Made by a program: the position numbers and the translations under genes. Below, in pieces: positions 25,900 to 33,395 of a DNA stretch of 43,564 nt. The notes under the pieces are model-generated. The model was given only the letters and a program-made list of their open reading frames with translations, made no database searches and had not been told where the DNA came from. The stretch covers positions 1 to 43,564 of the forward strand of contig CALJLN010000016.1 in NCBI GenBank assembly GCA_937982565.1, read 5' to 3'. The stretch's first letter is position 1; the number at the start of each line of letters is the position of its first letter. Source of the stretch: UBA2421 sp002343075. Lineage in GTDB: Bacteria > Planctomycetota > Phycisphaerae > Tepidisphaerales > Tepidisphaeraceae.

Positions 25900-26141
25900 T
25901 TGATGATGTAAAGAGAATACTGCAAGCTGGCTTTCCAGGCGCGAAGCTCGAACTAAAGTCGATCGCCAGCGGACGAGTTACCGGCGCACTGATCTGGGAC
26001 GGTTTCGATGCTTTGCCGCAGATTGATCGTCAATCTCGATTGCGCAAGGCGATCTCCGCTCTACCGGTCGATAAGCAACTCAAGGTTTCTTTGATCCTGA
26101 CACTCACCACAGATGAGAAAGCGTCGCTGGCCGCGGCGTGA
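25890..26141 (+). CDS. Small BolA-like partner protein
   Basis: An 83-aa protein. TAGGAG (25877-25882) lies seven bases before its ATG, inside the end of the HEPN-like gene. The order helix (MALIDDVKRILQAGF), strand (AKLELKSIASGRVTGALIW), segment GFDALPQIDRQSRLRKAI and strand VSLILTLTTDE follows the BolA/YrbA-type alpha-beta fold, including the ERQ-like helix and the final LxLTxxE. The Cys/His residues used by BolA proteins for Fe-S binding with glutaredoxins are absent. As the second gene of an overlapping pair it is a good candidate antitoxin or regulator of the HEPN-like protein, but no direct evidence exists. Confidence 0.55.
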   Translation: MALIDDVKRILQAGFPGAKLELKSIASGRVTGALIWDGFDALPQIDRQSRLRKAISALPVDKQLKVSLILTLTTDEKASLAAA

Positions 26142-26147
26142 AAACAA

Positions 26148-27074
26148 ATGCTGTCTACGAGCGTTGCAACCATGCTAATCGTCGCCGTCGCTGCGTTCGC
26201 AGTCGATGGAGCCGTGCCCGATCTGCCCGATTTTGACAAACTGTGGAACTATCGCGACCCCGCGGCCACGCAGGCTGAGTTTGAGCGATTGCTCGAGCCC
26301 GCTGCAGCATCGGGCAACGATGATTACTACCATTGCCTGCAGACGCAGATTGCCCGGTGCCAGGGCCTGCAGGGCAAGTTTTCCGACGCGCACGCCACGC
26401 TCGATCGAGTGGAGCAGTATCTGAAACACCCCTCCGCCGCCGTCGTTCGGGCGCGCTATCTCCTCGAGCGCGGGCGGGTGTTTAACTCATCGGGCGAGAT
26501 TGAATCGGCGCGCCCCCTGTTTGCCGAGGCGCTTTCCACGGCAATGCAAGCCGAATTGCCGCTGTACGCAGTCGATGCCGCCCACATGCTGGCGATTGTC
26601 GAGGCAACACCCGAAAAGCAGATCGAGTGGAACATTCAGGCGCTGCAGATTGCCGACACGAACCCGGTAGCATCGAGGTGGAAGCCGAGCCTGTGGAACA
26701 ACCTCGGCGAGGCATACCGCGCCGCGGGCGAATATGAAAAATCACTGGCCTGCTTTCAGTCGATCATCCAATGGCAGCAGGACAACGGCAAGCCGATCGA
26801 CCGATACACCCGGATCGACGAAGCCAGGCTGCTGCGCCTCTGCGGCCGCGCGAATGAATCGATGACGAAGATTCGCGCCCTGAGCGACGAACTTGCCGGC
26901 GAGATTGATGGATTTGTTTCCGAAGAACTGGCAGAGAACCTGCTGCTGACCAACGACGAGGCGGCAGCCAGGCAGCAGTTCATTAACGCCTGGCAAAAGC
27001 TGAGAGATGTGCAGTGGCTGAAAGATTCTGAACCACAGCGGTACGAGCGGTTGCGAAAACTCGGATCAGACTGA
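26148..27074 (+). CDS. Exported tetratricopeptide-repeat protein
   Basis: A 308-aa protein that begins seven bases after the BolA-like gene. The N-terminus MLSTSVATMLIVAVAAFAVDG is a likely signal peptide, with possible cleavage near ADG/AVP. The rest is alpha-helical with TPR-like pairs: ARYLLERGRVFNSSGEIESA, SLWNNLGEAYRAAGEYEKSL (a clear TPR) and RIDEARLLRLCGRANESM. Such solenoids bind other proteins. No partner is indicated. An inverted-repeat element follows before gltD, so the TPR gene may end the transcript with the HEPN-like pair or may continue into gltD. Confidence 0.72.
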   Translation: MLSTSVATMLIVAVAAFAVDGAVPDLPDFDKLWNYRDPAATQAEFERLLEPAAASGNDDYYHCLQTQIARCQGLQGKFSDAHATLDRVEQYLKHPSAAVVRARYLLERGRVFNSSGEIESARPLFAEALSTAMQAELPLYAVDAAHMLAIVEATPEKQIEWNIQALQIADTNPVASRWKPSLWNNLGEAYRAAGEYEKSLACFQSIIQWQQDNGKPIDRYTRIDEARLLRLCGRANESMTKIRALSDELAGEIDGFVSEELAENLLLTNDEAAARQQFINAWQKLRDVQWLKDSEPQRYERLRKLGSD

Positions 27075-27080
27075 AGCGCA

Positions 27081-27158
27081 ACCACCAAGGCTCCAAGGCA
27101 CGAAGTTGGTCTCGTGATGAAACGAATTCTTCCTGGTGCCCTTTGCGTCTTGGTGGTT
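27081..27158. repeat. CACCAAG-type inverted-repeat element, copy 2
   Basis: Terminal arms AACCACCAAG (27081-27090) and CTTGGTGGTT (27149-27158) are perfect 10-bp inverted repeats around a 58-bp interior with further partial complementarity (CCAAGGCACGAAG against CTTCCTGGTGCC). At 78 bp with no open frame it resembles a small palindromic or MITE-like intergenic repeat. It lies 24 bp before the gltD start. Confidence 0.75.
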
Positions 27159-27181
27159 AACTGAAATTGAGGTTGTCAAAG

Positions 27182-28768
27182 ATGGGAAAGCCCACAGGTT
27201 TCAAAGAGTTTACCCGCGAATTGCCCGCCCGGCGGGAGGTGTCGCTGCGCATTCTTGATTGGAACGAGATCTACCTTGATTTCGCCCCCGACAAGCTGCG
27301 CAAGCAGGCATCGCGGTGCATGGATTGCGGCATCCCCTATTGCAACAACGGCTGTCCGCTGGGCAATATCATTCCCGAGTGGAATGACCTGGTCTATCGG
27401 AACAAGTGGAAAGAAGCCTGGCTGCAACTGGCGAAGACCAACAACTTTCCCGAGTTTACCGGCAGGGTGTGCCCGGCTCCGTGCGAAGAGGCCTGCGTGT
27501 TGAGCGTCAACGATAAGCCGGTGACGATCAAGAATGTCGAAGTCAGCATCATCGAGCACGCATTTGCTCAGGGATGGGTCAAACCAGAACCCCCCGCAGG
27601 CCGCAGCGGGAAGAAAGTGGCGGTGATCGGCAGCGGGCCCGCGGGACTCGCGGCGGCGGCGCAGCTCAACAAGGCCGGGCACTGGGTGACCGTCTTCGAG
27701 CGCGCCGATCGCATCGGCGGGCTGCTTGCTTACGGCATTCCCGAATTCAAGCTGGAGAAAAGGATCGTCGAGCGAAGAGTGCAGCTTCTTGAAGCGGAAG
27801 GAGTCAAGTTCGTTACGAATGCAAACGTCCACTCCCCCGCCAAGTCGTCTCCGAAAGTGCCTGCGGGTGCGCCGGGCGCAGGTGTCACAGCCGGCCAAAC
27901 GCCCTCCCCCCAACCCCTTCCCGGAATAGCAGGAGGGGGAGTCAACATCGACTCTCTCCGCAAAGAGTTCGACGCGATCGTTCTTTGCATCGGGTCCACG
28001 AAGCCGCGCGACCTTGCGGTGCCCGGCCGCGAACTCGGGGGCATCCATTTCGCCATGGATTACCTGCCACAAGCCAACAATGCGGCGCTGGGCGCACTCG
28101 TGCCGAACCAGATTGTCGCAAAAGACAAACACGTCATCATCCTCGGCGGGGGCGATACCGGAGCCGACTGCCTTGGTACTGCCATTCGACAGGGCTGCAA
28201 GAGCGTGAAGCAGTTTGAACTGCTCGCCCGCCCCGCCGACGCCAGGAGTGATGAGGGTGTGCTAAAGGGCGATGTTGCGCCGTGGCCCTATTGGCCAATG
28301 GTCTATCGTGTCAGCAGTGCCCACGAAGAAGCAGCGGCCATCGCCGGGGCCGACATTCGCGATTTTGCCATTAACACCAAGGCATTTAAGGGCGAGAACG
28401 GCGTCGTCACCCGGCTCGTCGGCGTGCGGCTCGAGTGGTCAAAGGACGATTCGGGCCGCCCAGTTATGAAGGAAATCGCCGGGAGTGAGTTTGAGCTTGA
28501 ATGCGATTTGTGCTTCCTCGCCATGGGCTTTGTCGGTCCGGAAAAACCCGGCCCGGTCGAACAACTCGGGCTGAAACTTGACGCGCGCGGCAATGTAATC
28601 GTCGATGAGAACTACCAGACAAGTGTGCCGGGGGTGTTTGCAGCGGGCGATTGCCGGCGGGGGCAGAGCCTGATTGTCTGGGCCATTAGCGAAGGCCGAT
28701 GCGCCGCTGCGGGCGTGGATCAGTTCCTGATGGGCAGAACCGACCTCCCGCGAATGAAGTTGTTCTGA
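27182..28768 (+). CDS. gltD: Glutamate synthase small subunit
   Basis: A 528-aa NAD(P)H-dependent glutamate synthase beta subunit, which feeds electrons to GltB. TGAGGT upstream sets the ATG; a TTG five codons earlier is rejected. N-terminal 4Fe-4S motifs are CMDCGIPYCNNGC (Cys46, 49, 54, 58) and CPAPCEEAC. The FAD site is AVIGSGPAGLAAAAQL and the NADPH site is IILGGGDTGADCLG; AAGDCRRGQSLIVWAI is the C-terminal FAD motif. About 40 residues between NANVHS and DSLRKEF, including TPSPQPLPGIAGGGV, are an insert encoded by the palindromic repeat also found in the phosphoesterase gene. Family members are nearer 480-490 aa. Confidence 0.95.
   Translation: MGKPTGFKEFTRELPARREVSLRILDWNEIYLDFAPDKLRKQASRCMDCGIPYCNNGCPLGNIIPEWNDLVYRNKWKEAWLQLAKTNNFPEFTGRVCPAPCEEACVLSVNDKPVTIKNVEVSIIEHAFAQGWVKPEPPAGRSGKKVAVIGSGPAGLAAAAQLNKAGHWVTVFERADRIGGLLAYGIPEFKLEKRIVERRVQLLEAEGVKFVTNANVHSPAKSSPKVPAGAPGAGVTAGQTPSPQPLPGIAGGGVNIDSLRKEFDAIVLCIGSTKPRDLAVPGRELGGIHFAMDYLPQANNAALGALVPNQIVAKDKHVIILGGGDTGADCLGTAIRQGCKSVKQFELLARPADARSDEGVLKGDVAPWPYWPMVYRVSSAHEEAAAIAGADIRDFAINTKAFKGENGVVTRLVGVRLEWSKDDSGRPVMKEIAGSEFELECDLCFLAMGFVGPEKPGPVEQLGLKLDARGNVIVDENYQTSVPGVFAAGDCRRGQSLIVWAISEGRCAAAGVDQFLMGRTDLPRMKLF
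27902..27941. repeat. In-frame GC-rich palindromic repeat inside gltD
   Basis: This 40-bp copy differs from the one at 18861-18900 at three positions. CCCCTTCC pairs with GGAGGGGG allowing one wobble, around a 10-nt loop. It is read as PSPQPLPGIAGGGV, the same frame as in the phosphoesterase. It lies between the FAD-binding and NADPH-binding segments of GltD. Confidence 0.85.
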
Positions 28769-28799
28769 CCGCACCGATTCGTGATTCAGCGATTCGCGA

Positions 28800-30680
28800 T
28801 TAACCGCTGGCTGCTTTGCCCGAGGCGAGTGGCGCATCGTCCCCCGCGGCCAGTTGCTCGACTTCCTTGCACACCAACCGCTGATATTCCCTGGAGTCGA
28901 TCAACCCGACGATATCGGCCTGACCGACCGTCTTTGCGTTAAGTAGCTGGAACTTATTCTGTGAAAGTTTGCCCAGCGGGACGCCCGTGGCGCCCAGGTC
29001 CTGCCGCCAGGCGCGCACCGAAAGCTCCTGCCGATCCACTCGTATGTTGGCCAGTTCGAGACTCAGCGGCCAGTTGGCACGAATCCCCTCAAACTCCGGT
29101 CGAGTGGCCTTGCTTGACCAGATGCTCGCATGACCTTCTCCCATCCGGTCGTGCGCCCAGCGCGCCACCACCTGATCGACATCCACATTTCCAGTCGCAG
29201 CGATGGTCCAGCCCAGCTCCGATCGATTGACGTGGTCATCAAGAAACCGCACGTTGGTCGCATCGCCCGCCAGCGCCTGCAACCCTGCGGCAATCGCCTG
29301 ATCCACCTTGCTCTGGCTGGCATCGATGAACTCGACGCGCACGCCACGGCCCTGCAAGAATGTGCCCAGTGCGATCGAAACCGGGTGGATCCCAACAATC
29401 AGCACGCCGTTTGGCGCGGTCATTCGCACTTTCAGCAGTCGCGAGAGCGGCGCTGAAGTCAGGATTGCCCATGAGACCGTCGCGACAATCACCATGAACA
29501 TAATCAGCGTGAGCGACTGCACATCGCGCAGCGGGCCGGCCGCCATGATGAGCGGGCCGGTGATTGGTGCCTCAGGCTGCGGCACATCCTGCAATTCCAG
29601 TGCGATGATCGACGCCACGGAGAGCGCCACAATCCCCCGTGGGGCGAAGAGTGCTGCGAAGACTCGCTCGTTCCATGAGAGCGTCGAGCCGATGGTCGAC
29701 AGAAACACCGATGCCGGCCGGACAACCACAAAAAGCCCGAGGATAAACAGCGCATGGTGCCAGTTCATCTCTACGACGTCGCGCACATTGACGCTCGACG
29801 CAAGCAGCAAAAACAACATGCCCACGAGGATGACGGTGAGCTGTTCTTTGAACGTGCGCAGTTCATGTACCCCGCTGACCTTGGCCGCACCAAAGATCAT
29901 TGCCGCGAGGGTCGTCGCGATCAGCCCGCCGGTGGGTGCGATGAGTTCGCCCAAGCCGAACGCGGTCATGCAGACGGAGATTGCGAGCAGATTCAGGCGT
30001 TTCGGCTCGTTCGTGTTCTCGCCGACCATCCGCCGGGCCACCGCCAGGCCCGCGATGCCCGATAGCACGCCGACAAGCGCCCCGCCGATCATCGGCGTCA
30101 CGAGCGTGTGCAGGATCAGTGACATGGACGGCTCAGAGTGCCCTGTGGCAAGGTAAGTCTTGGCGATGTCCATCGCCGCGATCGTCGCCAGCACACCGAT
30201 CGGGTCGATAAACACCGCCTCCGCGGCGAGAGTGGTGTGCAGCGAGGGGGTGAGCCGAATGTGTCGCAAAAGCGGTTGAACGACTGTCGGCCCCGTTACG
30301 ATCAGACACGCGCCCAGCAAGAGCGCCCCGATCGGATGGAAGCCGAGTGTAAGCCACGCCAGAAGCGTCACCCCGCCCCAGGTAACCAGAGCTCCCACGC
30401 TCAGCAACCCCAGCACGGCGCGCGGCGCCTTGCGCAGCTCGGCAACTGTCAGGTGCAGCGAGCCTTCAAACACCAGCAGGCCGATCGACAATGCGATAAT
30501 CGGCCCGAGAATCTCGCCCATTGACGAAGCATCCAGCAGCCCCAACCCGGATTTGCCGAGCACAATCCCCCCGACGAGGAAGAACGGAAGCGCAACCATT
30601 CGATAGCGGTCGGCAACCGCAGACAGCGCCGCCCCGAGACCCAATGCCAATGCGAGTGTCTGCGTGCTGCCGGTTTCCAT
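28800..30680 (-). CDS. CPA1-type cation/proton antiporter with C-terminal TrkA-N-like domain
   Basis: A 626-aa membrane transporter. About 12 hydrophobic segments cover residues 5-420. Signature segments are IVTGPTVVQPLLRHIRL and AEAVFIDPIGVLATIAAMD, with the Asp of the transport site, as in NhaP/KefB-like CPA1 antiporters that exchange Na+ or K+ for H+. FAPRGIVALSVASIIAL is the typical later helix. The cytoplasmic C-terminus begins GVLIVGIHPVSIALGTFLQGRGV, a diverged Rossmann TrkA-N/RCK-like region that may sense nucleotides; one glycine of the usual motif is replaced. The ATG at 30680 was chosen over the TTG one codon earlier. It converges on gltD with 31 bp between. Confidence 0.88.
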   Translation of the reverse strand: METGSTQTLALALGLGAALSAVADRYRMVALPFFLVGGIVLGKSGLGLLDASSMGEILGPIIALSIGLLVFEGSLHLTVAELRKAPRAVLGLLSVGALVTWGGVTLLAWLTLGFHPIGALLLGACLIVTGPTVVQPLLRHIRLTPSLHTTLAAEAVFIDPIGVLATIAAMDIAKTYLATGHSEPSMSLILHTLVTPMIGGALVGVLSGIAGLAVARRMVGENTNEPKRLNLLAISVCMTAFGLGELIAPTGGLIATTLAAMIFGAAKVSGVHELRTFKEQLTVILVGMLFLLLASSVNVRDVVEMNWHHALFILGLFVVVRPASVFLSTIGSTLSWNERVFAALFAPRGIVALSVASIIALELQDVPQPEAPITGPLIMAAGPLRDVQSLTLIMFMVIVATVSWAILTSAPLSRLLKVRMTAPNGVLIVGIHPVSIALGTFLQGRGVRVEFIDASQSKVDQAIAAGLQALAGDATNVRFLDDHVNRSELGWTIAATGNVDVDQVVARWAHDRMGEGHASIWSSKATRPEFEGIRANWPLSLELANIRVDRQELSVRAWRQDLGATGVPLGKLSQNKFQLLNAKTVGQADIVGLIDSREYQRLVCKEVEQLAAGDDAPLASGKAASG

Positions 30681-30902
30681 CAACGGTTTACATTACCAGC
30701 GCGGCGGCAACTTTATGCAAGGTCAGGGCGTGAGATCGACAATAGAATTTCATCACGCTGACAAGCTCGCGACGGGAAACCGTCGCATGAAACCCAACCC
30801 CACGACAAGGCGAGTACGCCATGTCGTGCCACCCGAGAAAAAATCTGCTCGGCGCTGCGCTGTGCGCGACCGCTGGCGCAGCGCGGGGGGTAGAGGGGAA
30901 AG

Positions 30903-30931
30903 GATGAATGATGAGTTATGAATGATGAATG
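30903..30931. repeat. ATGAATGATGA-type simple repeat
   Basis: The stretch ATGAATGATGAGTTATG followed by AATGATGAATGG is built from ATGA and ATGAAT units. A second fragment, GAATGAATAACGAGTTATG, lies at about 31051-31069. Related sequence families are scattered through many environmental bacterial genomes as non-coding repeats. Confidence 0.6.
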
Positions 30932-30952
30932 GAGGAGGACGGTGCGCGCTTT

Positions 30953-30990
30953 GCCCGCGTGCCCGGGAATGCCCGAAAATGCCCGATTTT
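30953..30990. repeat. 10-bp tandem repeat GCCCGRRAAT
   Basis: Units GCCCGGGAAT, GCCCGAAAAT and GCCCGATTTT follow one another with exact 10-bp spacing from 30961, preceded by GCCCGCGT at 30953. The spacing equals about one helical turn, so every unit would face the same side of the DNA. No flanking gene explains it. Confidence 0.6.
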
Positions 30991-31144
30991 CGAAAAATGT
31001 ATCGGGGGGAAATACCGCACAAATCCATGCGATTCTGCTGCGTAAATATCGAATGAATAACGAGTTATGAAACCCGGGCTTTTCGACCACACGCTTCAAA
31101 TCGACTGCGCGCATCGGGCATCGCCCCGACTGCCCCGGCGGGCA

Positions 31145-32134
31145 CTATCCGAGCCGCGCGTAGTCTTCGGGGACTTCCGGATTGCGGTCGCTGGTGGCAC
31201 CGATGAGGCCCTTGAGCCGGTGCGCGCGGAAAAATTCTCGCACTTCCGATTCCCCGTAGCGCTTATCGTTCTTCACGCTGTGAATGATGCTGTACCCTCT
31301 ATCGAGCAGTTCCTGCAGCTCGAAAGGGAGGCCGATGAAGCGAATGCCGAACACTTCGCCGGGAGAGACATAGTTCTTCAACCCGAAGCCCGCAGCGCGG
31401 GCGTACATGTGCATCATGAGTTCTTCGGGGACGTCGATCGGCGTCCAGTATTCCGGACGATCGAGGTAGCCTCTCTGATTCATCTCGGCGAGGCAGGACT
31501 GTCGGATGGCGTACGCCCCACCGAGACAGTTTTCGCCATATTCATAACCAGCAATGACCGCTTCGGTGAGGTGCTTGCGAATGGTGCTGACCGGCCCGCC
31601 GCGCCACCAGTCTTTGAGATAGTTGATGAGCGAGATGGGGTGAAGCATGTCGATCGGCCGGGCGTGGAGGCGCTTCATCAGGCCGGCGTTACGCTTGATA
31701 TCACGGTCGTGGCCTTCGGGGGTGCGGGTGTTTGCGCCGAGCACGCCGATCGACGGCGCGGCATCAAACTCGCGCGCCAGCTTCTGCGCAAACGGCGCAA
31801 TCACCAGCGCATCGGTGTCGATCTTCATCCCGAATGCTGCCTCGGGCGCGTGTCGTGCGATCCACTGAAAGCCGAGCAGCGAATTGCCACAGACGCCCTT
31901 GGCCTCCTTAAAACCAACCCGCCGCGGGCGATTAAACTTCACAAACTCCGGCTCGACCTGCCGTGGAAAGCGCAGCCGGTCTTTGAGCATGCGATCTTCC
32001 GGGCTGTCGTCGATCACCACCATCCGGCAGCGCGCAGGCTCACACCCGCCGATGGCGTCGAGCAGATCGTTGGAGCGATCAATCTCAAGCTCCTTCGGGC
32101 CGACCAGCAAAGCGACTGCGTAGGTAAGATTCAT
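31145..32134 (-). CDS. Glycosyltransferase-like protein (GT-A type)
   Basis: A 329-aa protein. The start was set at MNLTYAVALLVGPKELEI; an upstream extension of 91 codons has no family-like sequence. FGMKIDTDALVIAPF carries a DxD motif, the metal and nucleotide-sugar site of GT-A glycosyltransferases, after an N-terminal strand-rich region (CRMVVIDDSPEDRML). A later acidic pattern (RPEYWTPIDVPEELMMHMYAR) could hold the catalytic base. No transmembrane segment is evident, so it is probably cytoplasmic or peripheral. The sugar and acceptor cannot be told. It is divergent from the prepilin-like gene and stands alone. Confidence 0.68.
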   Translation of the reverse strand: MNLTYAVALLVGPKELEIDRSNDLLDAIGGCEPARCRMVVIDDSPEDRMLKDRLRFPRQVEPEFVKFNRPRRVGFKEAKGVCGNSLLGFQWIARHAPEAAFGMKIDTDALVIAPFAQKLAREFDAAPSIGVLGANTRTPEGHDRDIKRNAGLMKRLHARPIDMLHPISLINYLKDWWRGGPVSTIRKHLTEAVIAGYEYGENCLGGAYAIRQSCLAEMNQRGYLDRPEYWTPIDVPEELMMHMYARAAGFGLKNYVSPGEVFGIRFIGLPFELQELLDRGYSIIHSVKNDKRYGESEVREFFRAHRLKGLIGATSDRNPEVPEDYARLG

Positions 32135-32495
32135 GACACACGGTTCCCAGTTTATGCCTGCAACCGCCCGGCAGTAGCCCAACAGCGCGGCTGTGAACAT
32201 CTTTACTATCGACCATTTCGCCCCCTCAAACCAGCGCACCACCCCACACGGGGCCAACACCGGGGCCGGATAACCATACCACATTCGCCGGAGGCGCTGG
32301 AAGCAGAAAACGCACTGAAAGCCGGAGCCGAAACGCCCGATAATTACAAGCAAATCGGGGCGGTTGCAGGCCGTGTACGCCACCGCGCGCACCGGCGCAC
32401 TCGGCAAGCTCTTAACAATCCTAAAGGAGGCCTAGCGCGCCGCTGTTGGAACGTTGATCGAATCTTCATACTCGCCGCGTATCAGTCTGCGGCTT
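32135..32495. other. Divergent intergenic region between glycosyltransferase and prepilin-like genes
   Basis: This 361-bp gap should hold promoters for both flanking genes. No clear -35/-10 pair was found. AAAGGAGG (32423-32430) is a perfect ribosome-site-like match but no start codon lies at a suitable distance, so it is either chance or serves a very short unrecognised frame. Confidence 0.5.
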
Positions 32496-33395
32496 ATGAA
32501 ACTGAGCAAAATCGGACGCAAAGCCGCATTCACGCTGGTCGAATTGCTCGTGGTCATTGGCATCATCGCGGTTCTGATCGGAATCCTGCTGCCAACGCTG
32601 GGCAAGGCTCGCGCCCAGGCGCAAGAGGCGCTATGCAGCAACAACCTGCGTCAGTGGGGGCTGGGTATGCAGATGTATGTCGATGGCAATCGGGGCGTGC
32701 TCCCATTCGACGGCGATGACGGCGACACCGCGGGCAAACCCATCGGGCTTTGGTCGGATCCGAAGCTGTGGTTCAACGCAGTGCCCCTGAAAACAGGAAA
32801 GAAGACGTATGACGAAATGCAACGCGAATCCACAACGCTCGGGGTGCCGATTCCGCACACGCGTTCGAGCAGCATCTTTGTGTGTCCTTCGGCAGAGAAT
32901 GCTTCTGATCGGTCGAGCGCGACGGTCACCGCCGATGGGTTCTACCGCATGTGGGCTTTCAGCGGGCAGAGCACACTCAACCCCGGCTCGGTACAGGAAC
33001 GAAGAACGTACGTCTGCTACATGTACAACAGCAAGCTTCGTGAAGGGACGAACAACGCGCTGAAGATGTCAAAGCTGCGCCCTGCGGCGACAGTGGTGCT
33101 GCTCGCCGAGAAGCGCATGAGCCCGGCAGAAGTGCCCCGGGATGTGAACGAGGCTTATGACACTGCCACCGGGCAATCGGATCGTCTGGTGTCTCGCACA
33201 CTCAACCGCATCAAGGGCGACTGGCAGCGCGTTGCGGGACGACATCGGAAGGGAGGCTATCTGTTGTTTGCCGACGGGCATGTGAGTTGGTTCAGCATGA
33301 AACAAATGACAACCCCCGGCACCCTCTCGCCGGCGGTGGATCTCAATCAGCCGGGGAGCATCGTATGGACACCGACAGCCGTCGCAGCGCCGTGA
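32496..33395 (+). CDS. Prepilin-like (type II pseudopilin) protein with C-terminal DG motif
   Basis: A 299-aa protein. The N-terminus MKLSKIGRKAAFTLVELLVV with a following hydrophobic stretch is the prepilin N-terminal cleavage/methylation signal; the residue before Phe is Ala rather than the usual Gly. After the first helix (LPTLGKARAQAQEALCSNNLRQ) the globular part contains paired Cys and ends with GGYLLFADGHVSWFS, the H-x9-DG-type motif of planctomycete and verrucomicrobial pseudopilin-like proteins, often expanded into large families. It was likely processed by a prepilin peptidase and sits in the cell envelope. The ATG lies within a longer frame that begins at TTG 32454. Confidence 0.85.
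   Translation: MKLSKIGRKAAFTLVELLVVIGIIAVLIGILLPTLGKARAQAQEALCSNNLRQWGLGMQMYVDGNRGVLPFDGDDGDTAGKPIGLWSDPKLWFNAVPLKTGKKTYDEMQRESTTLGVPIPHTRSSSIFVCPSAENASDRSSATVTADGFYRMWAFSGQSTLNPGSVQERRTYVCYMYNSKLREGTNNALKMSKLRPAATVVLLAEKRMSPAEVPRDVNEAYDTATGQSDRLVSRTLNRIKGDWQRVAGRHRKGGYLLFADGHVSWFSMKQMTTPGTLSPAVDLNQPGSIVWTPTAVAAP

Larger units (their letters stand above)
30681..31144. other. Gene-free, repeat-bearing intergenic region
   Basis: No real gene is seen in these 464 bp; a 133-codon minus-strand frame is mostly translated repeat. The region holds ATGAATGATGAGTTATG-type low-complexity DNA at 30903-30930 and a 10-bp tandem repeat at 30953-30990, both listed separately. It lies between the starts of the antiporter (minus) and the ends of the glycosyltransferase gene (minus). 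Confidence 0.6.

Noticed and set aside
26148..27074. TPR gene as part of the HEPN-like system
   Set aside because: It is close (7 bp) but carries a signal peptide, so it should act outside the cytoplasm; a shared role is not supported.
30953..30990. CRISPR array
   Set aside because: Units are only 10 bp, adjacent and without spacers; no cas genes are nearby.
30713..31114. Minus-strand frame of 133 codons between antiporter and glycosyltransferase
   Set aside because: Its centre (LLHSSFITHHSSF) is translated ATGA-type repeat DNA, not a protein domain.
31067..32719. Plus-strand frame of 550 codons
   Set aside because: It is antisense to the glycosyltransferase gene, has no family-like sequence, and runs into the prepilin-like gene in a different frame.
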